A stretch of DNA of 45,103 nt from Endobugula sp965225895 (GTDB lineage Bacteria > Pseudomonadota > Gammaproteobacteria > Pseudomonadales > Cellvibrionaceae). Position 1 is the first letter of the stretch, and the number at the start of each line of letters is the position of its first letter. Position numbers and translations under genes: made by a program. The notes beneath the pieces are model-generated. The model did no database searches. It saw only the letters and a program-made list of their open reading frames with translations, and was not told the DNA's origin. This document shows, in pieces, positions 40,011-45,103 of this stretch. Location: contig CBDDBR010000010.1 of assembly GCA_965225895.1 (NCBI GenBank), positions 1 to 45,103 of the forward strand. Direction: 5' to 3'.

Positions 40011-40852
40011 GAGGGTATCTCCATCTTTCCAAGTGCCATTGCTGTAAACATTGCCGATTCGCGGTTGTGTTCTTCAAGCCATGCTAAATCTTCGGCTGTC
40101 AATTCACGCTCATAGGGGAGTTGCTCTGTTTTGCTAGGGTTTGCCTTGATCCATGCAGGCAGATTCGCAAGGACTTTTCCGAATGCCAGTTTTTTATCCT
40201 TGTAAAACCCTGCACATTCCGCTGCTGTGTATCGCTCAACATCTTCAACCGTGTAACCAGCTTCTAAAATCTTATCGGCTGTTGAGATATAACCCTTTTT
40301 GACATAGGGATTTTTTTCATCTAATGGCTTCGCAGGTAAACTTTCAAACCATGCCTGAATGATGTCTGTTTTGTCGCGGTGCGAAAATTCGTTTTCGCTA
40401 TCTTTTTCTTTGGTAGGTTCTATTGGTAGGTTAATGATAGGTTTGGGTGACATTTTGTCAGGGGTTACGGACATTTTGTCAGGGGTAAGGGTGACATTTT
40501 GTCCTGTTTGGGGTGACATTTTGTCAGGGTTGACACTCCCCTTTTCTTCACTCAAGGGTGACATTTTGTCAGGGGCAAGGGTGACATTTACGGTTAACAT
40601 ATCAAGGTTAATATCATACAAATTCGCCTTGTATTTTTTGCCCCGTAAGATCAAATAACCCATACTTACCAGCTTTTTAATTAACCGCCTAACGGTTCGC
40701 TCTACATAGCAAGTTTTTTCTGCAATCGTCGGTACACTCGCGAAAATCCCTGTACCGTCATCGTTCGCAAAATCTGCCATCGCTTGCAAGCAATATTTAA
40801 GGTTGGGGTCTAATTGAACACCCCATATTTGTTTTTGTAGTCGGAATGACAT
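40007..40852 (-). CDS. Replication initiator (lambda O / DnaD-like layout)
   Basis: 281 residues. The N-terminal winged-HTH (about 1-70) reads VWGVQLDPNLKYCLQAMADF...IAEKTCYVERTVRRLIKKLVSMGYLIL. The central segment (about 88-135) is a low-complexity linker built from repeated DNA iterons (PDKMSP, NVTL). The C-terminal domain (about 155-245) is helical with FGKVLANLPAWIKANP, DnaD-like. An origin inside the linker of the initiator gene is the lambda O arrangement: the protein would bind the iterons in its own gene and recruit the helicase encoded downstream. Confidence 0.75.
   Translation of the reverse strand: MSFRLQKQIWGVQLDPNLKYCLQAMADFANDDGTGIFASVPTIAEKTCYVERTVRRLIKKLVSMGYLILRGKKYKANLYDINLDMLTVNVTLAPDKMSPLSEEKGSVNPDKMSPQTGQNVTLTPDKMSVTPDKMSPKPIINLPIEPTKEKDSENEFSHRDKTDIIQAWFESLPAKPLDEKNPYVKKGYISTADKILEAGYTVEDVERYTAAECAGFYKDKKLAFGKVLANLPAWIKANPSKTEQLPYERELTAEDLAWLEEHNRESAMFTAMALGKMEIPS
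40381..40398. other. Small inverted repeat beside the iterons
   Basis: GCGAAAA-TTCG-TTTTCGC, a perfect 7-bp stem with a TTCG loop, 47 bp from the first iteron. It could form a hairpin in single-stranded DNA during initiation, or be incidental. Confidence 0.4.
40445..40593. repeat. Iteron array: candidate replication origin
   Basis: Core GGGTGACATTTTGTCAGGGG at 40445, with related copies whose ACATTTT cores start at 40450, 40471, 40494, 40516, 40561 and 40584. Spacings are 21, 23, 22, 45 and 23 bp. Each core holds the small dyad TGACA-TTT-TGTCA. Because copies are read in two different frames (DKMSP and QNVTL), the conservation is at DNA level. An AT-rich segment (40590-40640) flanks it. Confidence 0.75.
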
Positions 40853-41430
40853 CAGCTTTCAACCTCGTAGCTATTAAGTGTCTCAATGATTTCTGTCTGT
40901 TCTTGGGGGGTGAGCAGAAACCACTCACCCTTAACATTTCGGTGCTGATATTGTTTGTGCAAATGTAGCTCTACTTCTGCGGCGTTGGGTAATTCGGCAT
41001 AAAAAGAGAGTGTTACAGGGTATGGATTTGCGTGATTGATTTGCGCTAATCGTTCTACAGGGTGCTTTGATGTGTAGCCTATCTTGAAAAACTTATGGCA
41101 CTTAAAGAGATAGACACAAGGGTGTGTCGGACGCTCAGGTATAGAAGCTTTCCGAAGTGAGAGGAAGAAACCAATATTAGAATCCGTAATCCAAAGGGAG
41201 TAACCGTAGTGGTATCCATGAATACTAGCTGATCCATCTTTGAACAAAACTCCTTCATTTGCTAGTATTCTTAATCGACCCTTTAACGTAAACGGGCTAA
41301 TATTAAGCAATTCAGCAACCTCACTGAGAAAGACAATAGGGTATAGTGTTTTATCCACACTAATATGCTGTGTAATCAATTGTGTTGATAGCATGTTCAA
41401 TACTTTTAGCGTTTCGTTGTATACACTCAT
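40852..41430 (-). CDS. GIY-YIG-like (MUG113/T5orf172) nuclease-domain protein with winged helix
   Basis: 192 residues. The N-terminal region (about 25-95) resembles a winged helix (LSEVAELLNISPFTLKGRLRILANEGVL). The C-terminal part (about 105-180) matches the MUG113/T5orf172 version of the GIY-YIG fold: CVYLFKCHKFFKIGYTSKHPVERLAQINHANPYPV...AAEVELHLHKQYQHRNVKGEWFLL. Such domains cut or bind DNA. It may process recombination or replication intermediates. One-base overlap with the initiator gene. Confidence 0.75.
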   Translation of the reverse strand: MSVYNETLKVLNMLSTQLITQHISVDKTLYPIVFLSEVAELLNISPFTLKGRLRILANEGVLFKDGSASIHGYHYGYSLWITDSNIGFFLSLRKASIPERPTHPCVYLFKCHKFFKIGYTSKHPVERLAQINHANPYPVTLSFYAELPNAAEVELHLHKQYQHRNVKGEWFLLTPQEQTEIIETLNSYEVES

Positions 41431-41454
41431 CGTTTTATCCCAAATTTATCCCAA

Positions 41455-42558
41455 TTACATTTCTTTGACGGTTGGCATTCCTGCCATTTGCTGTTGCTTG
41501 AGCGGTGTTACATTACCCGGTGTATCATCCATGTCTTGCAGGTCCGCGTTCAATTTCCCATCAAGCCAATCATTGACAGTCTCAACCGCATTCCGTAGTG
41601 TTCCCTTATAGCTATCAAGCGAATCAATCGTTAACGCTTCAGCTAGTTCCTTGTCGGATATATCTTTGAATTTATTTAAGAATTGGGTTTTCATTGCTGG
41701 ATTTTTGAAAGATGCGTCAAACCCTGAAATATTGCCATCCATCACAGTCTGATATTTATCGTTCCAAATGGTATAAACTGCGATGTGCTTCTCAGGTGGA
41801 AGGGGTAAGCTATCTTTGATGTCTAGGGCGTTTTCTTCTAGCATCAATTCTTGCTCAAGCATCCGCAAGTGATTATCCCAAAGGATGAACGGGTAAGGGG
41901 TGTTATCAATGGTTGTCCATGCTTTCCATTGTGGTTTCTGGTTGACGTTCAAACCTTTGACCTTTTCAATCTTTTCGATGTACTTTGCGCCACTATTCAA
42001 TGCAATCTTTTTCCGGTCTGTCATCTGCGAGCCATTCGCCTGCGCTGGTTTACTTGGTGCTGGCGTGGTCTTCTTAGTAGCTGGTTTGCTCTGTGTCGTC
42101 TTGGTAGTTGTTCCCGTTGGTGGCGTAAAATCCAAGTCGGGCGCATCACCTTGAGGTGAAATCATAAATGTCCGCATGAGGAAGTTTTTGACTGCGTAGG
42201 ATAGGGTAGCTCCGAAGTCCTGCGATATATTCCCGTTGCTATTTAATGGTTGCATCCAAGGGCAATCTTTTGATTCATTCGAGTCACCGTCAATTAAGGT
42301 GAAGATGTAATTAATTAACGTCGTCCCTTTTGATTCAGTAACGCCAGTCATTTGAGGGACTAACGCCAGTTTATGTTCACCCATCGATAACCGCAGGTGT
42401 CCTACTATTGAATCAATACTATAGGCTTCGTAACGGATCGTTGCACCTGATTTTGTTTTATAGTTAACTAAGCCTTTTTCAACTATCGGTAAATCCCTCA
42501 TAATCGCGGCTATTTTCGATGCAACATTTGTTTTTATTTCTGTCTGTTCTGCCATCAT
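41455..42558 (-). CDS. ERF-type single-strand annealing recombinase
   Basis: 367 residues. The N-terminal half carries the ERF family pattern: IAAIMRDLPIVEKGLVNYKTKSGATIRYEAYSIDSI, TTLINYIFTLIDGDSNES and QDFGATLSYAVKNFLMRTFMIS. A low-complexity Lys/Pro/Thr linker follows (about 145-180). The C-terminal part is unassigned. ERF proteins anneal complementary strands and may circularise or recombine phage DNA. A GGACGCA leader precedes two adjacent ATGs; the first or second could be used. Confidence 0.82.
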   Translation of the reverse strand: MMAEQTEIKTNVASKIAAIMRDLPIVEKGLVNYKTKSGATIRYEAYSIDSIVGHLRLSMGEHKLALVPQMTGVTESKGTTLINYIFTLIDGDSNESKDCPWMQPLNSNGNISQDFGATLSYAVKNFLMRTFMISPQGDAPDLDFTPPTGTTTKTTQSKPATKKTTPAPSKPAQANGSQMTDRKKIALNSGAKYIEKIEKVKGLNVNQKPQWKAWTTIDNTPYPFILWDNHLRMLEQELMLEENALDIKDSLPLPPEKHIAVYTIWNDKYQTVMDGNISGFDASFKNPAMKTQFLNKFKDISDKELAEALTIDSLDSYKGTLRNAVETVNDWLDGKLNADLQDMDDTPGNVTPLKQQQMAGMPTVKEM

Positions 42559-42621
42559 TGCGTCCTTTCTGTCTCAATAGTCGGTGTACAATAGAGTTAG
42601 CTGTAACACCGTTTTGTCGTG

Positions 42622-42650
42622 CGAGGTCTAGCCTGTATTGGTAGACCTCG
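42622..42650 (+). terminator. Strong hairpin, T-rich side on the plus strand
   Basis: CGAGGTCT (42622-42629) pairs with AGACCTCG (42643-42650), followed by TTTGCTTTG on the plus strand. The same TTTGCTTT tail follows the hairpin at 30771. It lies between two minus-strand genes, so it may stop antisense transcripts or act in the leader of the recombinase gene. Confidence 0.55.
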
Positions 42651-42666
42651 TTTGCTTTGTGTGGGG

Positions 42667-42846
42667 CTAGAATGGAATCGATCCATCCCAGCAGGTGTAA
42701 TACATCGGACGGTGTGTTAATTCCATACGCCCGTCTGGATGTTCCTCAAGGTAAACCTCGTAGAGATAGCCGTCTAAAAATACTTGCTCTTGATAGATCA
42801 ACATCGGCATATCGTAGGCGGGTAAATCTTTTTCTTTATCTATCAT
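42667..42846 (-). CDS. Small hypothetical protein (59 aa)
   Basis: The reverse-strand frame from ATG 42846 to TAG 42667 gives 59 acidic, aromatic-rich residues (DGYLYEVYLEEHPDGRM). AGGAGA lies 5 nt upstream. A nearby ATG at 42850 gives only four codons. Fits the gene spacing of the operon; no family recognised. Confidence 0.6.
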   Translation of the reverse strand: MIDKEKDLPAYDMPMLIYQEQVFLDGYLYEVYLEEHPDGRMELTHRPMYYTCWDGSIPF

Positions 42847-42859
42847 TCATTCTCCTAGT

Positions 42860-42873
42860 CGTAACTGTTTACT
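42860..42873. promoter_or_regulatory. 14-bp operator-like site, 12 of 14
   Basis: CGTAACTGTTTACT differs from the consensus at two positions. It lies directly upstream of the AGGAGA ribosome site of the gene at 42846, the same placement as the exact copies. Confidence 0.5.
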
Positions 42874-42904
42874 ACGTATAAATGTCTCTATATGCAATAA
42901 TTAC

Positions 42905-43429
42905 TTATTGCTTGTTCGGGTAGGGACTACTCGCATCAATTTGCCAGCGTCCTGCATGGCTCGGGTCTTGCCGTGTCGTCAAATCATTCTTTTTACCTGC
43001 GACAGTGGAATAGGCTTTGCCATGTCGCTTGGCATATTCAGCAATCGTGATCCACTCCACAGGCTCTACCGTAACCTCGGTTACTGTCTCGGCTGGTGCA
43101 GGCGTGAACGGGTCTTTCCAGTCGCGGTGCATGTTCTTACACCATTGACCCGTATGTGCCAATTCAACCTTGGTATTCTGCAAGTCACGCTCAAGCTCTA
43201 CGATTCGCGACGCTTGGTCGGTGATGGTTTCAGCCGACTTACGAATGAAGCTATCGACCTGTGATATTTTCAACATCGCCCGACCATGTACCACACGGTT
43301 TTTATCTTGCGCCGTTTCAATATCAGTAAAGATCAAGTCTTTAATGTCAATGAGTGTCAACTCAGGTTGCTTGACCCGTTCCAATGTCTGGAGCGTTCCA
43401 TCTGCCCACGTATCCATGACAGCATTCAT
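42905..43429 (-). CDS. Coiled-coil protein with C-terminal HTH-like domain
   Basis: 174 residues: helical N-terminal part, coiled coil (about 70-95, ASRIVELERDLQNTKVEL) and a C-terminal ITIAEYAKRHGKAYSTVAGKKNDL...GRWQIDAS segment resembling excisionase/MerR-type HTH domains. Possibly a regulator. TGATG coupling with the 25-codon gene upstream. Confidence 0.6.
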   Translation of the reverse strand: MNAVMDTWADGTLQTLERVKQPELTLIDIKDLIFTDIETAQDKNRVVHGRAMLKISQVDSFIRKSAETITDQASRIVELERDLQNTKVELAHTGQWCKNMHRDWKDPFTPAPAETVTEVTVEPVEWITIAEYAKRHGKAYSTVAGKKNDLTTRQDPSHAGRWQIDASSPYPNKQ

Positions 43430-43506
43430 CAGGCTTGCTCCGTTTGGGGCGTGGGTGATACATACTTTGACCCTGACGTTTGGGTATCCATCAATCGATT
43501 ACCCAT
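43429..43506 (-). CDS. Very small coupled gene (25 aa)
   Basis: The frame ATG 43506 to TGA 43429 encodes 25 polar residues. GGGAG lies 9 nt upstream and the stop overlaps the next start as TGATG. It may be a leader peptide that couples translation across the junction, or a real small protein. Confidence 0.4.
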   Translation of the reverse strand: MGNRLMDTQTSGSKYVSPTPQTEQA

Positions 43507-43508
43507 TG

Positions 43509-43736
43509 TTATTTCTCCCAATCAGGCGTGTATTCAGCGGCTTGAGATGGAATAGCAGGGATGGGTGTCAAAGTGCGATTAAGTTCACGCATCCAGAAAG
43601 TGGTTGAGCCATCGTGCAAGATGTACTCTGCATAAATTACACCCGGTTGATCTGCGATTTCATACAATTTAATATCGTGGATGTCCTCGATAGCAGGGAT
43701 TTCTTGAGGCGGATAATAGGCGGTTTTGGTTATCAT
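43509..43736 (-). CDS. Small hypothetical protein
   Basis: 75 residues from ATG 43736, which overlaps the upstream stop (ATGA). Beta-rich middle (VIYAEYILHDGSTTFWMREL). No family recognised. Confidence 0.6.
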   Translation of the reverse strand: MITKTAYYPPQEIPAIEDIHDIKLYEIADQPGVIYAEYILHDGSTTFWMRELNRTLTPIPAIPSQAAEYTPDWEK

Positions 43737-43903
43737 GAACGCACCACCTGACCGAGAACCCAATGACACAGGTTACAAAATGTCATTTCTTCGGCACGTT
43801 GACGACCATTCACGCGGTTTTCATCGCCGTATACAGTAATCGGCTTAATCGGCTTGCCTTCGGGATTTGATTTACACTCAGGGTTATTGCATTTGTGTTT
43901 CAT
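43733..43903 (-). CDS. Small zinc-binding protein (56 aa)
   Basis: The frame ATG 43903 to TGA 43733 gives 56 residues with CNNPEC near the start and CNLCHW near the end, a four-cysteine zinc-ribbon pattern. CGGAGG lies 9 nt upstream, joined to an exact operator copy. Probably a nucleic-acid-binding or regulatory protein. Confidence 0.65.
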   Translation of the reverse strand: MKHKCNNPECKSNPEGKPIKPITVYGDENRVNGRQRAEEMTFCNLCHWVLGQVVRS

Positions 43904-43915
43904 CGTTAAGACCTC

Positions 43916-43929
43916 CGTAAATAGTTATG
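43916..43929. promoter_or_regulatory. 14-bp dyad operator at a stop-start junction
   Basis: CGTAAATAGTTATG (exact). Contains the stop (43925-43927) of the upstream gene; the next ribosome site (GGAGG) overlaps its last base. Same design as at 31129. Confidence 0.75.
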
Positions 43930-44101
43930 GGGTGGCTTGTTGACGTTTATTACAAACTTTGTTATTATTTGATTGATAGACAGTATTGAGGGCGTTTGTA
44001 TTCCCTCGAAACAATTGACCTAAAAGACTCTTGCAGGTCTTTAAGTCTCTTATGTCCATCACTAATTGAATGTCTTGTTTAGAATCCGCTTTCGTGTTCA
44101 T
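43925..44101 (-). CDS. Small hypothetical protein
   Basis: 58 residues, basic, helical, no family recognised. ATG 44101 overlaps the stop of the ribbon-helix-helix gene (ATGA). Second gene of the early operon. Confidence 0.55.
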   Translation of the reverse strand: MNTKADSKQDIQLVMDIRDLKTCKSLLGQLFRGNTNALNTVYQSNNNKVCNKRQQATP

Positions 44102-44319
44102 GCACAATTACGCGGATTTTTGTTTTGACAATTTGTCGGTGGATCGTCGGTGATTTCGATCAATAGTTGATCTAACCCAAATTTTTTGGGAGGCGGAAGC
44201 CCAATAAGATGATCCAAAGCGATGCGTACAAGTTTGGATTGGCTAATCCGCAACTCATGCGCCCGTCTGTCAATATCATCAAGATATTCATCATCAGCGT
44301 AAATTCCAATACGTGCCAT
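44098..44319 (-). CDS. Ribbon-helix-helix DNA-binding protein
   Basis: 73 residues. RIGIYADDEYLDDIDRRAHELRISQSKLVRIALDHLIG is the Arc/CopG ribbon-helix-helix pattern: a strand followed by two helices. It is the first gene leftward of the repressor and so takes the Cro-like or antirepressor position. AAGGA precedes ATG 44319; the longer frame to 44337 is not needed. Confidence 0.75.
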   Translation of the reverse strand: MARIGIYADDEYLDDIDRRAHELRISQSKLVRIALDHLIGLPPPKKFGLDQLLIEITDDPPTNCQNKNPRNCA

Positions 44320-44383
44320 AAGAAGTTGTCCTTTCATTTATATTCTATCGATAATCAAAAATTGACTATCTATAATCATTTTA

Positions 44384-44420
44384 TAGGAAACTTCCTAAGA
44401 ACGCAAGCATTTGGTATAAT
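44384..44420. promoter_or_regulatory. Repressor promoter with a palindromic operator
   Basis: TAGGAA-AC-TTCCTA (44384-44397) is a perfect dyad whose right arm (TTCCTA) is the -35 element 17 bp before TATAAT (44415-44420). The plus-strand promoter serves the XRE gene, so the site is suited to autoregulation. It is unrelated to the 14-bp dispersed operator. Confidence 0.65.
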
Positions 44421-44461
44421 GAATATGGTTTGAGTTTTGGAACTTTATTAAATTTAAAATA

Positions 44462-44471
44462 GGGGGGGGGG
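44462..44471 (+). repeat. G10 homopolymer upstream of the repressor start
   Basis: Ten consecutive G residues lie 10 bp before the GTG start and form the only purine-rich ribosome-site candidate of the repressor gene. Length changes by slippage would alter the spacing or strength of initiation. Confidence 0.8.
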
Positions 44472-44481
44472 CGAAAACATT

Positions 44482-44811
44482 GTGACGCTCCAAGAATTTC
44501 TCAAAAATTACATGTGCGAATACAACCTTAACAAAAACCAATTTTCTAAGTTACTCGGCACATCGCACTCCACCGTATCACGGCTACTCAATGACACCGA
44601 CTTAAAACCCACACTTGATATACTTGGCTCTATTGCGGATGTTACCGGGACAGATTTAAAAACATTGGTGGCGATGGTAGACCCTGAGCGCAGTACGCAA
44701 GACATTGAATCCGACACACTCGCTTTACAAATCAAAAGCCTACCAGACGACCAACGTATATTAATCGAATCAGCAATTTTGGGCTTTTTGAAGAAAAACC
44801 GCCAAGGCTGA
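44482..44811 (+). CDS. XRE-family repressor
   Basis: 109 residues. The N-terminal HTH (about 1-60) reads FLKNYMCEYNLNKNQFSKLLGTSHSTVSRLLNDTDLKPTLDILGSIADVTG, the Cro/C1 pattern. The C-terminal part ends in a helix LPDDQRILIESAILGFLKKNR. It lacks the LexA-like peptidase of lambda CI, so induction must differ. The start is GTG 44482. It is divergent from the leftward early operon, as expected for a lysogeny repressor. Confidence 0.8.
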   Translation: MTLQEFLKNYMCEYNLNKNQFSKLLGTSHSTVSRLLNDTDLKPTLDILGSIADVTGTDLKTLVAMVDPERSTQDIESDTLALQIKSLPDDQRILIESAILGFLKKNRQG

Positions 44812-44813
44812 TT
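44768..44813. repeat. Imperfect 46-bp inverted repeat at the ends of two converging genes
   Basis: AATCAGC (44768-44774) and GCTGATT (44807-44813) are exact arms. Inside, GGCTTTTT and AAAAACC pair around GAAG. It covers the overlapping 3' ends of the repressor and the converging gene and can act as a terminator in both directions. Confidence 0.6.
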
Positions 44814-44949
44814 TAATAATCTTTCGCTCATCTTCGGTCAATGAGGATAAGGTATCACTTAGCTTTTCAGTGCATGATGAGTTATCTATTTGATTGAGGT
44901 TGTTTGGGGTTGTGTGCTGTTCCGCTTCCGCTTCGGTTTCGGTAGTCAT
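44770..44949 (-). CDS. Small acidic protein converging on the repressor
   Basis: 59 residues from ATG 44949 (GGA 8 nt upstream), overlapping the repressor's 3' end by 42 bp. Its end, LTEDERKIIKSALAVFLQKA, resembles the repressor's own LPDDQRILIESAILGFLKK although it is encoded on the opposite strand. It may be a partner or modulator of the repressor. Confidence 0.45.
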   Translation of the reverse strand: MTTETEAEAEQHTTPNNLNQIDNSSCTEKLSDTLSSLTEDERKIIKSALAVFLQKAQNC

Positions 44950-45079
44950 AAACATTCCAAGGTCAATTGTGATTTGATTGAGAATAGAGGGCAGGGTAGA
45001 CAGCCATGCAGGCGACAATGTGAATCATGCACCGCACAACTAGCGCATTCGACACCCGTAAGAACTTACTTTTTATCAT
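44946..45079 (-). CDS. Possible small Cys/His-rich protein, frame uncertain
   Basis: A Cys/His-rich frame (VECASCAVHDSHCRLHGCLPCP) ends at 44946, overlapping the next ATG as ATGA, which argues that it is real. It has no normal start (GTG 45032 is possible). The well-placed ATG at 45079 (GAGGATATAGATCT upstream) reads a different frame that stops at 44963. A single indel between them, for instance at the A5 run near 45072, would restore one gene. Confidence 0.35.
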
Positions 45080-45103
45080 AGATCTATATCCTCATAATAA
45101 CTA

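Noticed and set aside
40359..40658. Plus-strand frame with repeated GDILSG peptides
   Set aside because: It is the antisense reading of the iteron array in the initiator gene, with no start signal of its own.

Overview
The window holds most of a temperate, tailed (siphovirus-like) phage or prophage. The evidence is a large serine integrase, a complete head and tail gene set (small and large terminase, portal, minor head protein, scaffold, major capsid, connectors, tail tube, tail assembly chaperone, tape measure, tail tip, fibres), a phage replication and recombination set (initiator with embedded iterons, DnaB-type helicase, ERF-type annealing protein) and an XRE-type repressor. No ribosomal or metabolic host gene is present, so the host cannot be named. 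The genes look bacterial (AGGAG-type ribosome sites, ATG/GTG starts, tight ATGA/TGATG overlaps, moderate GC).

Layout. 1-1510 is an AT-rich stretch with no convincing gene, possibly flanking DNA. 1511-4103 holds a damaged exonuclease gene (minus) and the serine integrase (plus). 4299-8895 is a plus-strand array of small unknown genes plus a zinc-finger/nuclease fusion. A strong bidirectional terminator at 8930-8970 separates this from the leftward late operon, which reads on the minus strand from terS (30728) down to 9329. A three-gene plus-strand cassette and a divergent membrane-protein gene (17770-19810) interrupt the tail genes and carry their own operator-rich divergent promoter. The leftward early operon runs on the minus strand from 44319 down to 30845: small regulators, recombination, replication, helicase, a PAPS-reductase-like protein, HTH and zinc-ribbon proteins, membrane proteins and a methyltransferase remnant. 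The divergent XRE repressor gene at 44482 (plus) closes the immunity region.

Three things stand out. (1) A 14-bp dyad, CRTAAVTABTTAYG, occurs eight times exactly and several times nearly. Most copies sit on gene junctions, where they contain stop codons, start codons or lie against ribosome sites. This resembles the dispersed stoperators of mycobacteriophage L5. (2) Phased 21-23 bp iterons lie inside the replication-initiator gene and are read in two reading frames, which suggests a lambda-O-like origin. (3) Several families of short repeats span stop-start junctions of unrelated small genes, as if genes had been exchanged as cassettes through boundary homology.

Several genes change frame at homopolymers: the tail chaperone (A8, probably programmed), the tape measure, the exonuclease and the methyltransferase remnant. 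Some may be programmed shifts, some decay, and some sequencing error. No endolysin is recognisable.
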